Assembly (NCBI RefSeq): GCF_034366625.1
Contig: NZ_JAXMIH010000015.1
Span: 62,001 to 126,000 of the forward strand
Direction of reading: 5' to 3'
Origin: Prosthecobacter sp.
Lineage (GTDB): Bacteria; Verrucomicrobiota; Verrucomicrobiia; Verrucomicrobiales; Verrucomicrobiaceae
Length of the DNA: 64,000 bases
Shown piece after piece: positions 45,150-53,630 of this stretch (position 1 is the stretch's first letter; the number at the start of each line of letters is the position of its first letter). Below the pieces are notes generated by a model. The model worked only from the letters and a program-made list of their open reading frames with translations, searched no databases and was not told the DNA's origin. The position numbers and the translations under genes are program-made.

Positions 45150-46259
45150 TCAATACAGCTCGACAGGTGACCGTTTGCCGTCTTCGACGCTGAGAACCTT
45201 GGCCCCGTCCTCGCCGAGGGTATCCACGCGAAGCTGCCAGATGTCACGATTGATTGCCGCGAAGCGGTCGAGATCGAATTTGGCGGGTTTCATCAGGCGC
45301 TTTTTGGTCTTCTCAATCCGCACGAGGGCATCATGCAGAGCCGGTTCTTCGACGCCTTCGAGATGCTGGCGGGCCAGTTCGACCATTTCAACGCGGTGAC
45401 AGATCATCACGAGATCATTTCCGGCACGCACGGCTTCCTGGATGGCCTGCTCAAAGGTGACTTCATTCAAGATGGCCCCCATGTCGAGATCGTCGGTCAT
45501 TGCAAGGCCGTCGAAGGCGTATTGATGGCGCAGCAGTTTCGTCACGATGTTGTGGCTCAGGCTGGCGGGCCAGCGGCCTCGATCAGGATCGTAGGCGGTG
45601 TAGTTGCTGTGGCAGGTCATCACGCAGTCGAGTTCCGGGAGCAGGGCGGAGTAGGGGAGCAGTTCGCTCTTTTCCATTTCCTCGCGGCTTTTGGTGATCA
45701 CCGGCAGGAATTCATGCGGATCACACTCCGCTGGGCCATAGCCTGGAAAGTGTTTGCCGCAGGATAGGATGCCCTCCGCACGCATGGCGCGGTTGAAGAT
45801 GCCGGCGTTGTCGATCACCTGCTGCGGATTGCGGCCATAGGTGCGGCCTTTGAGAGAATTGTCCGCTGCATCATCATAGGAGATGTCCAAAACAGGGCAG
45901 AGGTCGAGATTGAAACCGAACAGCCGTAAAATCTGGCCGGTGAGCTGTCCGTGGCGTTTGATGAGCGCGGGATCTCCCTTGTCGCGCAGCGCCTGGGCAT
46001 TTGGCGGCTCCTCGCCGATGAGGCGAAGTCGCGATACGCGCCCACCTTCCTGATCAATGGTGATGAACGGCTCGATATCGGACAGATCACGCAGGTCATC
46101 GATGAGCTTGCGGATTTGCTGAGGGGTCTGGATGTTGCGACCAAACAAAATGAAGCCTCCGGGTTGGAGACTTTTGAGCCGCGAGGCGGTTTCCGGGGTG
46201 AGTTCGGGGCCGGGGACACCCATGAGAAGGAGCTGGCCAAGGGGGAGAGAGGAGGGCAT
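45150..46259 (-). CDS. nagZ: Beta-N-acetylhexosaminidase, NagZ type (GH3)
   Basis: 369 aa, glycoside hydrolase family 3. It cleaves terminal N-acetylglucosamine from muropeptides in peptidoglycan recycling. Family blocks: GGFILFGRN, FITIDQEGGRVSRL, the loop KHFPGYGPAECDPH that carries the catalytic His and Asp dyad, and the nucleophile region AMTDDLDMGAI. No signal peptide, so it is cytoplasmic, as in other bacteria. It converges on the btub operon and shows no functional link to it. Confidence 0.93.
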   Translation of the reverse strand: MPSSLPLGQLLLMGVPGPELTPETASRLKSLQPGGFILFGRNIQTPQQIRKLIDDLRDLSDIEPFITIDQEGGRVSRLRLIGEEPPNAQALRDKGDPALIKRHGQLTGQILRLFGFNLDLCPVLDISYDDAADNSLKGRTYGRNPQQVIDNAGIFNRAMRAEGILSCGKHFPGYGPAECDPHEFLPVITKSREEMEKSELLPYSALLPELDCVMTCHSNYTAYDPDRGRWPASLSHNIVTKLLRHQYAFDGLAMTDDLDMGAILNEVTFEQAIQEAVRAGNDLVMICHRVEMVELARQHLEGVEEPALHDALVRIEKTKKRLMKPAKFDLDRFAAINRDIWQLRVDTLGEDGAKVLSVEDGKRSPVELY

Positions 46260-46421
46260 GGGAGAGGTGTTCAGAAGCTCAGTGAGGGGGCGATCAGGTG
46301 GGGCCAGGGACCGGAAGAGGTGTCAAGGGTCGTTTTGCTAAAAGTTTGAGAAGAATTGAGGGTTTTCGGCTCTCAAGGTTGCGACTCAGGGGTTTCTTTT
46401 TGCAAAAGAAGGGTGGGTGGG

Positions 46422-46450
46422 TTGACGGGACAGGCAAAACTTTTTAACAT
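46422..46450 (+). promoter_or_regulatory. Sigma70-like promoter upstream of sRNA candidate
   Basis: TTGACG at 46422-46427 and TAACAT at 46445-46450 with an optimal 17-bp spacer. No gene follows on this strand before the converging trpE, which suggests a short non-coding transcript. Confidence 0.5.
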
Positions 46451-46456
46451 GGTCGC

Positions 46457-46590
46457 GTCTGTGAGGCAACTCGCAGGCCACATTTGCAAGCTTCCTCAGC
46501 TCCGCATTTCGTGCCAATCGGTCCTCCATCGTTGTTGGTTGCTGGATCGCAATGGAACCCTCCGGCTACGCATGCCGGAGGGTTCTCTGT
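46457..46590 (+). ncRNA. Candidate small RNA (unknown family)
   Basis: About 130 nt between the promoter above and a terminator-like hairpin at 46555-46585 (12-bp stem GAACCCTCCGGC, 7-nt loop) followed by a U-rich stretch. It matches neither tRNA, SRP RNA nor 6S RNA by eye. A 56-codon ORF overlaps (46449-46619) but has no ribosome-binding site. The whole 46260-46659 gap holds no other gene; the nagZ promoter should be in its left part. Confidence 0.35.
46555..46585. terminator. Strong hairpin, probable terminator
   Basis: Perfect 12-bp inverted repeat GAACCCTCCGGC / GCCGGAGGGTTC with a 7-nt loop. On the plus strand it is followed by TCTGTTTCTG; on the minus strand there is no T-run. It may still protect the trpE 3' end. 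Confidence 0.55.
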
Positions 46591-46659
46591 TTCTGGGGCA
46601 GTGCGCTGTCTCACTGTGAGCAAGTGTGTGATTAGTTTGTGAGCAACCGCGAGCAATGA

Positions 46660-48174
46660 TCACGACGCGCCGAGTTGACGTGCCCATTGGATCGCACGCA
46701 GCATGCCGGTTGCTTTGTTGACTGTCTCTTGGTACTCAGATGCGGGGATCGAATCGGCCACGATGCCAGCACCGGCCTGCACATAGGCTTTGCCATCCTT
46801 CACCACGCATGTGCGTAGCGCGATGCAGGAGTCGAGGTTGCCGTCGAAGCCGAAGTAGCCCACCGCACCGGCATAGGCGCAACGTTTGCTTTTCTCGCAT
46901 TCGTTGATGATTTCCATCGCACGCACTTTGGGTGATCCGCTGACCGTTCCAGCGGGGAAGGTGGCGCGCATCACGTCATAGGCCGTTTTATCGGCGCGCA
47001 GATGCCCGTCCACATTCGAGACGATGTGCATGACGTGGGAGTAGCGCTCGATGATCATCAGGTCGCTGACACGCACGGTTCCGTAATCGGCGACACGTCC
47101 GACATCGTTGCGGGCGAGATCGACGAGCATGATATGCTCGGCGCGTTCTTTGGGATCATTTAGCAGTTCCTGGGCCAGTGCATCATCCTCCTCGGTGGTT
47201 TTGCCTCTCCAGCGTGTGCCAGCGATAGGGCGGATGTCGATGCGGCCGTTCATGCACTTCACATGCACCTCCGGCGAACTGCCGACGAGCGCGAAGCCTT
47301 GGGGGAAGTCGAGGCAGAACATGTAGGGACTGGGGTTCACATGCCGGAGTGCCCGGAACAGGTCCAATGTGCTGCCGTTATAGTCCGTCTCGAAACGCTG
47401 GGATGGCACGCCTTGGAAAATATCCCCGGCTCCGATGTAGTCCTTCATCTTGAGCACCATCGACTCGTATTCCTCGCGTGTGGTGTTGCTCACCGGAGCG
47501 GGCAGGGGGTTATGGCCGGCAGGGGCGAAGGTTTGCAGCGGCTTGGCGGCCAGCGGCTTCTCCAGTTTCGCAATCACGTCTGAGATCTGCTCACGCGCCC
47601 ATTCGTAGGACGCTTCCAAGGTCGCATGCTCGTCGGTATGCACATTCGCGACGATGGACAGGCGGCGCGTGCGGTGATCGAACACCAGCACGGTGTCGGT
47701 GATCATGAACACCATGTCCGGCAGGCCCAGCTCGTCCTTTTTCGGCGCGGGCAGCGTCGGTTCAAAGAAGCGCACCATGTCATAGGCCAGATAGCCGACC
47801 GCACCGCCGTGGAAAACGGGCAGCGGTTGCGCTTCGAGCGGGCGGAACGGCTGCATCAAGGTCTGCAACTCCGTCAATGGATCGCCCGTGGTGGTGAAAC
47901 TGCGCTTCTTGCCGCGCTCCTCGATTTCGATCTCGCGCCCGCGTGCGGTGAAGATGATGCGCGGTGAGCTGCCCAGCAGCGAGTAGCGTCCCGAGTGCTG
48001 CGTCAGTTCGGCGGACTCGAGAAGGAAACCGCAGCGGCCATCGTGGATCTTTTGGAAGGCCGAGAGCGGCGTTTCGTAGTCGGCGGCGAGTTCGGCCATC
48101 ACTGGCACGAGATTACCCTTCTGCGCGAGAGTCTGGAAGGTGGCGAAGTCGGGCTGAAGATGAAGCTGGGGCAT
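46660..48174 (-). CDS. trpE: Anthranilate synthase component I
   Basis: 504 aa from the ATG at 48174 (MPQLHLQPDF). A longer frame to 48255 overlaps thrH and is unlikely. It makes anthranilate from chorismate, the first step of tryptophan synthesis, with a glutamine amidotransferase subunit that is not in this window. The LLES motif at residues 51-54 is the tryptophan feedback site. C-terminal chorismate-binding blocks: RPIAGTRWRG, DLARNDVGRV, FPAGTVSGSPKVRAME and YAGAVGYFGF. Ser biosynthesis (thrH) lies directly upstream on the same strand, 58 bp away, and serine is a later substrate of this pathway. Confidence 0.94.
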   Translation of the reverse strand: MPQLHLQPDFATFQTLAQKGNLVPVMAELAADYETPLSAFQKIHDGRCGFLLESAELTQHSGRYSLLGSSPRIIFTARGREIEIEERGKKRSFTTTGDPLTELQTLMQPFRPLEAQPLPVFHGGAVGYLAYDMVRFFEPTLPAPKKDELGLPDMVFMITDTVLVFDHRTRRLSIVANVHTDEHATLEASYEWAREQISDVIAKLEKPLAAKPLQTFAPAGHNPLPAPVSNTTREEYESMVLKMKDYIGAGDIFQGVPSQRFETDYNGSTLDLFRALRHVNPSPYMFCLDFPQGFALVGSSPEVHVKCMNGRIDIRPIAGTRWRGKTTEEDDALAQELLNDPKERAEHIMLVDLARNDVGRVADYGTVRVSDLMIIERYSHVMHIVSNVDGHLRADKTAYDVMRATFPAGTVSGSPKVRAMEIINECEKSKRCAYAGAVGYFGFDGNLDSCIALRTCVVKDGKAYVQAGAGIVADSIPASEYQETVNKATGMLRAIQWARQLGAS

Positions 48175-48232
48175 GCGCGGCAGGAAACGAGCGCGCATTC
48201 TGGATGCAAATGCGCCATGTGGCAACGGCGCT

Positions 48233-48841
48233 TCAAAGCGCACCGCGAATCGCATTCAGCAGGTCGGGATAGGCTTCGAAGGCCTGGAACTGCGGGAACT
48301 GCGCCTGGATGCTGGCGGGGGCGTGGAAGAAGAAGCCCATATCGGCCTCGCCGAGCATTGTCGTGTCATTGAAGGAATCCCCGGCGGCGATGACGCGGTA
48401 GTTGAGCGCTTTGAAGGCAGCCACGGACTTCTGCTTCTGGTTTGGCTGGCGCAGTTTGTAGTTCACGATGCGGCCATCGGCGGCGACTTCGAGCTGGTGG
48501 CAGAAGATCGTCGGCCAGGCGAGCTGGCGCATCAAAGGCTGGGCGAATTCGCCAAAGGTGTCGCTCAGGATGATCACCTGCGTGATGGAGCGCAACTCAT
48601 CGAGGAACGCCTTCGCGCCTTCCATGGGCGACAGCGTGCCGATGACCTGCTGGATGTCCGGCAGCTTCAATCCATGCTCATCGAGGATCTTCAGGCGCCC
48701 CTTCATCAGGACATCGTAGTCCGGTTCATCGCGCGTGGTGCGGCGCAGTTCGGGGATGCCGGTCTTCTCCGCAAAGGCGATCCAGATTTCGGGCACGAGG
48801 ACGCCTTCGAGGTCGAGAGTGACGATGGTTTGGGGTTTCAT
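48233..48841 (-). CDS. thrH: Phosphoserine phosphatase / homoserine phosphotransferase ThrH
   Basis: 202 aa, HAD superfamily. Motif I LDLEGVLVPE (nucleophile Asp), motif II ILSDTF, motif IV GDSFNDTTM. The stretch EIWIAFAEKTGIPEL is very like Pseudomonas ThrH, which removes phosphate from phosphoserine and can transfer it to homoserine. Length fits the family. It probably supplies serine. It lies upstream of trpE on the same strand and may be co-transcribed. The start codon ATG at 48841 overlaps no other gene. Confidence 0.93.
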   Translation of the reverse strand: MKPQTIVTLDLEGVLVPEIWIAFAEKTGIPELRRTTRDEPDYDVLMKGRLKILDEHGLKLPDIQQVIGTLSPMEGAKAFLDELRSITQVIILSDTFGEFAQPLMRQLAWPTIFCHQLEVAADGRIVNYKLRQPNQKQKSVAAFKALNYRVIAAGDSFNDTTMLGEADMGFFFHAPASIQAQFPQFQAFEAYPDLLNAIRGAL

Positions 48842-48956
48842 CGCGTGGAGATGTCATGAGATCGGCGGTTTGTCCAGCACCGTGCCTTTTCAAGATTCGT
48901 GCACAGTCAGGCAAGGCAGGCGGAGTCGTCGGGGAGACCGGGCGCTATGTTTAAGC

Positions 48957-49433
48957 ATGAAAATCGACAATGATGTGACCCGCGAGGCTCAGCAACTGGT
49001 GATGAATTGCAAAAATGCCGTGCTGGCCACGGCGGATGACCAGGGGCATCCACATGCCACATGGATGACCACGCAGGTCACGGGCGATTTGGAGGAGATC
49101 GTCTCAATCACGGCGCCCACCTCGCAAAAAGTGGCCGAGTTGCGGCGCAATCCGCAGGCAGAGTGGATGTTCGCCTCGGCGTCGTTGGAGACGCTCGTTT
49201 ACCTTTCCGGCTTCACGCGGATCGTCGAGGGCGAGGCAGCGAAGCGTTACTGGGACCAGATGCCGGGCAAAGCGCAGGCCTACTACCGCAAATATTGCCA
49301 GACCGAGGACTACCACAAATTCGCCGTCATCCGCACCGAGGTAAGCAAGGTGGTGCTGTGCAAACCTTACGCGTACAAGAAAACCGTCGTCTTCGACAAG
49401 CACGCGAAGCCCACTGTGAAGCTTCAGGACTGA
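48957..49433 (+). CDS. Pyridoxamine 5'-phosphate oxidase-like flavin-binding protein
   Basis: 158 aa from the ATG at 48957; the open frame begins earlier, but that part lies opposite thrH and is not protein-like. It has the split-barrel fold pattern of general-stress-protein-26-like PNPOx proteins: NAVLATADDQGHPHATWM, KVAELRRNPQAEWMF, LSGFTRIVEGEAAKRYWD. The family binds FMN or similar cofactors; the substrate is unknown. Its 3' end overlaps the convergent YkgJ-type gene by 10 bp. Confidence 0.85.
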   Translation: MKIDNDVTREAQQLVMNCKNAVLATADDQGHPHATWMTTQVTGDLEEIVSITAPTSQKVAELRRNPQAEWMFASASLETLVYLSGFTRIVEGEAAKRYWDQMPGKAQAYYRKYCQTEDYHKFAVIRTEVSKVVLCKPYAYKKTVVFDKHAKPTVKLQD

Positions 49434-49792
49434 ACTGCGGCAGGGCGGGGCATCTCCACCGCCTCGCACTTCTCCCGCCAGCCGGGAAATTTCCACGCAT
49501 TGGGGAATCCTTCGCACTGTGCCGGTTTCACCGGCTGGATGCGGCAGACATTCACGCCTTCGAGGAACAGACACTCGCCGTTCGGCTTGTCGATGATGCT
49601 CAGGCCGGTGCGGTTGGCATTCAGGCGGGTGCATTGCTCGATGAACTCGATCCGGGGCATGTCCAGAAACGCCGCGATGCGGGTGATCTCCTCGTCCGTG
49701 ACACGCACGTCGCCCGGCCAGCGGCAGCAGTTGCCACAGCGCTGGCAGGCATACCAGGGCGTGGTGGTGTCAAGTGGGGAGGCTTCGCTCAT
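49424..49792 (-). CDS. YkgJ-family cysteine-cluster protein
   Basis: 122 aa small metal-binding protein (zinc- or iron-chelating CxxCxxCC family). Cys positions: CQRCGNCC near residues 16-23, then C near 53, ECLFLEGVNVCRI and QCEGFPNAW. The family is thought to bind an Fe-S cluster or zinc; the function is unknown. Overlaps the convergent upstream gene by 10 bp at the 3' end. Confidence 0.85.
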   Translation of the reverse strand: MSEASPLDTTTPWYACQRCGNCCRWPGDVRVTDEEITRIAAFLDMPRIEFIEQCTRLNANRTGLSIIDKPNGECLFLEGVNVCRIQPVKPAQCEGFPNAWKFPGWREKCEAVEMPRPAAVQS

Positions 49793-49910
49793 GAAAAGTA
49801 TTCTGTTCGCGCAATGCAGCGCGTGAGCGCATAATTCACGCGATGAATCGGTTCCTGCAACGAAGGTTTGATAATCGCCGCCCCAAGCCGCGGCGCGAGC
49901 TGTTGTCGTG

Positions 49911-50561
49911 ATGAAACTTCATCTGCTGCCATCCATCACCCTGCTACCGACACCGCATGACACAGCGGATGAGGCGCAGATCATCGAGGACTGGTCCCGT
50001 GGTCTGGACTGGGTGAAGTGGTTGCTCGGCAGTGTGCGTGCGCGGACGGAGCTGTTGTTGGTGGACGACGGCGTGCTGCCTTTGCCTGCGGCATGGGAGG
50101 AGTTCACGGAAGGGGTGTTGCGGGAGGTGCTCGGCCCGGCGCTCAAGTCGGCCTGGCAGTCCGCTCAGGCCGGCGATCTGGAAGGTCTCATCGCCACAGA
50201 TGCGGCCTTGTCGGCACAGCTTCCTGCCGCTGCGGCAAAACGCAGCGTGTTCGCGGGTGCCGTGCTCCTTAAATCAACGCGCCATGCCCGCTATCAGGCC
50301 GTGCTGGGCCGTTTGCGTGAGGCGGTGGAGCAGGGGCGGTGTGATGGACACATCGCCATCGTGTGGGCGGCGGTCGGACATTTTTTCCAGCTCAGCCTTA
50401 CCAATGTGATCGCCGAATACCTTCATTTGGAATGGGACATCGTCACGCGGGACGAGATGATTCAGGAAAAGCCCGCCGGGCGGCACAGCATCGCCGGACT
50501 CACCAGTCAGATCATGCACGACGCCTCATCTGAGGTGGTGCTGCGTGTGGTGGATGCGTGA
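49911..50561 (+). CDS. Hypothetical protein
   Basis: 216 aa, start at the ATG at 49911 (a GTG sits directly before it). Family not recognised. No signal peptide or TM helix. Mostly helical, Ala/Leu/Glu-rich, with a Trp-containing segment (EDWSRGLDWVKWLLG). No catalytic motif visible. The coding look (codon pattern, clean intergenic spaces on both sides) supports a real gene. Converges on the gene at 50568-51344 with 6 bp between. Confidence 0.6.
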   Translation: MKLHLLPSITLLPTPHDTADEAQIIEDWSRGLDWVKWLLGSVRARTELLLVDDGVLPLPAAWEEFTEGVLREVLGPALKSAWQSAQAGDLEGLIATDAALSAQLPAAAAKRSVFAGAVLLKSTRHARYQAVLGRLREAVEQGRCDGHIAIVWAAVGHFFQLSLTNVIAEYLHLEWDIVTRDEMIQEKPAGRHSIAGLTSQIMHDASSEVVLRVVDA

Positions 50562-50567
50562 GGTCGT

Positions 50568-51344
50568 TTATTTCCTGAACAGCTTTTTGACGCCATCCAC
50601 GCCGTCCTTGAGGCCGTCGCTTTCGATTTTGACTCCGCTGCCTTGGAGCAGGTTTTTGAGGGAGCCGTTGGCGCTGGCCTTGGCGGCTTCCGTGCTGATG
50701 CGGCTGAGGACTTGGGCGATCAGTTCGGCCGGGGAGATGCCAGCACCGCCGGAGCCGAGGTTGGTCAGGCGGATGTCCGGCAGGGTCACGTTGGCATTGG
50801 CTCCGGGCACGATACCAGCGGCGCTGGCGCTGAGCTTGGCACCGGTGATGAGCAGTTCATCGACCTGGAGTTTGACGGATTTCTTGGGCTTGCCGTCGTC
50901 GGCTGGCGCGGCTGTGCTGTCCTTGCCGGCGGCGGTGCTTTGTTGTGAGACGAAGTCCTGCGCATTTTTGGCGATGTGCTTGAGGTTCGTGCCACCGAGG
51001 CCGGCTTCGAGGTTGATCTCGGGGGCGGCGATGCGGATGTGCTTGATGACGATTTTGTCACCGCTGACACTGGAGGTGTCCAAGGCCATCTCAGCTTTGC
51101 CGATGTGCATGGCCCGGGGCCCGGTGAAGCCTTTAGGATTGCCGATTTCGAAACCTTCAATGGTGCCCGTACCGGAAAAAGGTGAGAGTTTCACGGCGGC
51201 GACCGTCACACTGGTTTGCACAACGGGCGGGGTGCCTTTTTCGATGCCAAGCTTGATCAGCCTGTCGATCTGGGAATAGCCCAGCCAGAGGAAGGCGGCG
51301 ATGAGAACAACGAGAACGACAACAATGCGGAGGAGCCATTTCAT
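50568..51344 (-). CDS. AsmA/DUF748-like membrane-anchored protein
   Basis: 258 aa. N-terminal TM anchor at about residues 4-24 (LLRIVVVLVVLIAAFLWLGY), then a periplasmic beta-rich part with repeating amphipathic strands (VQTSVTVAAVKLSPFSGTG, KIVIKHIRIAAPEINLEAG, LQVDELLITGAKLSASAAG), as in AsmA-like lipid-transfer proteins. Much shorter than true AsmA, so it may be a small relative. It lies downstream of the TonB-dependent receptor in the same direction with 51 bp between. Confidence 0.65.
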   Translation of the reverse strand: MKWLLRIVVVLVVLIAAFLWLGYSQIDRLIKLGIEKGTPPVVQTSVTVAAVKLSPFSGTGTIEGFEIGNPKGFTGPRAMHIGKAEMALDTSSVSGDKIVIKHIRIAAPEINLEAGLGGTNLKHIAKNAQDFVSQQSTAAGKDSTAAPADDGKPKKSVKLQVDELLITGAKLSASAAGIVPGANANVTLPDIRLTNLGSGGAGISPAELIAQVLSRISTEAAKASANGSLKNLLQGSGVKIESDGLKDGVDGVKKLFRK

Positions 51345-51395
51345 AGGCTCGCAGTTTTCCCAGCGGGCCGAGGTCTGTAAAGCGCCAATACCCGG

Positions 51396-53495
51396 TTAAA
51401 ACATCACCGTGGCACCCAGGTTCACGCCAAAGCCGGGTTCGTTGGAGCCGGAGCCGTGGTAGCGGTAGGTTTGATTGAGGAGGTTTTCGAGGCTGGCGGT
51501 GAGGATGAGGTGGTCGTTGACCTTGCAGCCGCCGCGCAGGCTGAGCAGCCAGAAGGAGGGCGTGCCGTTGGGCGGGATGCGCGAGGTGTCGGCCTGGTCG
51601 AGGGTGCTGAGACGGGCGGCTTCGCCGTAGCTGAGGCAGACGAGTTCCGTCCAGAAGCGGCGGTCCTTCGTCTGCCAGCGCACGCCGCCGAAACCAACGA
51701 GCGGGGCGATCTTGCCGAGCGGTTCGCGGCGTGTCTGCTGAGTGGTGCCGATGAATTGATCCGCCTCGCCTTCGACCCACGCGATCTGGCCGAACACACT
51801 CCAATGTGGGTTGATCTGCCAGCGCGTGGCGAACTCGACGCCCTGCATGTAGCCGTCGCCGCCGTTGGTTTTGGACACCTGGCCGGGCACGCCGGTGGCA
51901 CGGCGCACGATCATGTCTTCGATCTGGGTGAAGAAATAGCTGAAGCTGGTGGTGACGGCCTCGGTCTGGGCTTTGAGACCGAGTTCATAGGTCAGATAGG
52001 TCTCGGGATTGAGGCCGGTGGAGGGAACTTCGATGATGCCGGTGGCGGAGAAGTCATCGCGGGAGAGATCGGAGAGGTTGGGTGCGCGGAAGCTTTGTGA
52101 AACGCCGCCGAAGAGCTGGAAGCGGTCGTGTTCATCGAGGTCGATGAGGAAGCGGGCGCTCGCGGAGAAGTTGGCCCATTCATCCGAGTAGTTGGACTGG
52201 GTGAGGGTCACGGGATTGCGGAATTTCCCCAAATCGGCGCGCACATGGGTGAAACGACCGCCGAGGAAGAGATGCACGCGGTCGCAGACGTTGATTTCGT
52301 CCTGGATGAAAATGCCGAGGAGGTCATAACTCGAATCATCGGCCACGGGCCCGGCAAAATTGTTCGCACCGTCGGATTCGATCCAGTCGTGGTAGTAGTC
52401 GATGCCATAGACGAGCTTGCCGATCGGCGAGGCGCTTTCGAGCTGAAGATCGACACCGAGCGTGGTGACATCGACATCGTTATAGCTCACCACGCCGGGG
52501 CCGGTGATGCGATATTGGTCTTCGCCGGCGGTTTGCAGCGAAAGGGTGAGGCTGGCGGCGTCGATCATGCCGTGCAGATCATGGCCGGCGAGGCGCAGGT
52601 AGGACAGGCTGCGTTCCTGGTCAAACAGGCGCAGGCGGTTGGTGCCGATGGTGGTGCCGGCAAACGACACGCCGGAGGTGGTGTCATGTGTGCGCCACAC
52701 ATCGTTTTGACGTGCCTGCTGATGCACAATGGTGAACTGCCACTGGTCATCCAGGGCGACATCGAGGCGGACATCGAAGGCCCACTGGTCATAGCCGGTG
52801 TGGCGCTGGATGCCCTGGCGCGTGCGCACGTCGTTGAACTGGCTCAAGGTGCCGCCGAGGTGCAGCCCCCACTGCTGGCCCTGGCCGATGCTGGCTTCGA
52901 GATGCTCGACGTGGCTGCGTTCGGCGCTGGCGTAGCGGTAGTCGGCCTGACCGTGGGTGAAGAAGCTGCCTTCCGCTTCGCTGAGGAAGCCGGAGCCTTT
53001 GGTGAAGGCGTTCACGGTGCCGCCGATGGCGTCGCTGCCATAGAGCGTGCCACCTTGCGAGGGCAGCACCTCGATGTGATCAAGGGCGAACTGATCGATG
53101 GTGTTCCAATACTGGTTCGGGCCTTCGCGGAAGGTAGAGTTGTTGAATCGAGTGCCGTCGATGAGCAGCAGGTTGCGGAATCCGGTGAACCCGCGGATGA
53201 AGGGCGAACCTTGGCCGTTGGAGGTCTTTTGAATGGTGATGCCCGGGGTTTCACGCAACGCTTCAGGGAAGGTGCGCACGAGGCGTTCTTCCATCTGCTT
53301 CTTGTCGAGCGTCTTGACCACCGCAGGCACTTTGGATGCAGGACTTGCGGTTCGCGTGGCGGTGATGACGATTTCAGGGATTTTCTTCGTCTTCGAAGGT
53401 GCCGTTTTTTTCGGCGCAGACGGATCTGCGGCGAAAGACGCCGTGGTCAGGGCAAGGAGAAGCGTGATCGGGAGTTGGCGCATGAGTCGGTTCAA
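51396..53495 (-). CDS. TonB-dependent outer-membrane receptor
   Basis: 699 aa. Signal peptide at residues 1-22 (ending ASFA). TonB box-like IPEIVITATRT near 39-49, plug domain about 50-165 (ETPGITIQKTSNGQGSPFIRGF, YGSDAIGGTVNAFTKGS), then the barrel with a C-terminal aromatic residue (LGATVMF). The plug sequence resembles receptors for siderophores, cobalamin or metal complexes; the ligand cannot be read from sequence. Two tandem inverted repeats lie upstream (53561-53609). No TonB-ExbBD genes nearby. Confidence 0.92.
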   Translation of the reverse strand: MNRLMRQLPITLLLALTTASFAADPSAPKKTAPSKTKKIPEIVITATRTASPASKVPAVVKTLDKKQMEERLVRTFPEALRETPGITIQKTSNGQGSPFIRGFTGFRNLLLIDGTRFNNSTFREGPNQYWNTIDQFALDHIEVLPSQGGTLYGSDAIGGTVNAFTKGSGFLSEAEGSFFTHGQADYRYASAERSHVEHLEASIGQGQQWGLHLGGTLSQFNDVRTRQGIQRHTGYDQWAFDVRLDVALDDQWQFTIVHQQARQNDVWRTHDTTSGVSFAGTTIGTNRLRLFDQERSLSYLRLAGHDLHGMIDAASLTLSLQTAGEDQYRITGPGVVSYNDVDVTTLGVDLQLESASPIGKLVYGIDYYHDWIESDGANNFAGPVADDSSYDLLGIFIQDEINVCDRVHLFLGGRFTHVRADLGKFRNPVTLTQSNYSDEWANFSASARFLIDLDEHDRFQLFGGVSQSFRAPNLSDLSRDDFSATGIIEVPSTGLNPETYLTYELGLKAQTEAVTTSFSYFFTQIEDMIVRRATGVPGQVSKTNGGDGYMQGVEFATRWQINPHWSVFGQIAWVEGEADQFIGTTQQTRREPLGKIAPLVGFGGVRWQTKDRRFWTELVCLSYGEAARLSTLDQADTSRIPPNGTPSFWLLSLRGGCKVNDHLILTASLENLLNQTYRYHGSGSNEPGFGVNLGATVMF

Positions 53496-53560
53496 ATCGA
53501 AGCGAACTCAAGCAGCCGGGTTGTCCGTCGTCACGCGTGGTGTTGGTCGAAGACATGGGA

Positions 53561-53609
53561 TGGACAGGAATGTGTCCACACGAGGAGTGCGTGGTCAGGA
53601 AATGACCAC
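53561..53609 (-). promoter_or_regulatory. Two tandem inverted repeats upstream of the TonB receptor gene
   Basis: TGGACA-ggaatg-TGTCCA (53561-53578) and GTGGTCA-ggaaa-TGACCAC (53591-53609) share the arrangement TGGnCAGGAA...CCA. They lie 66-115 bp before the receptor start codon, where a regulator would bind, and could be two sites of one regulator. Confidence 0.5.
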
Positions 53610-53630
53610 ACTTGTCGATGACGAGTTTGC

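Noticed and set aside
46449-46619. 56-codon ORF over the sRNA candidate
   Set aside because: Its ATG overlaps the predicted -10 box and there is no ribosome-binding site.
52128-53621. 497-codon ORF antisense to the TonB receptor gene
   Set aside because: Ala/Gly/Val-rich shadow frame; the receptor on the other strand is certain.
53496-53630. Cobalamin riboswitch upstream of the TonB receptor
   Set aside because: Checked because such receptors are often B12-controlled; the 135-bp gap is too short and no B12-box could be seen.
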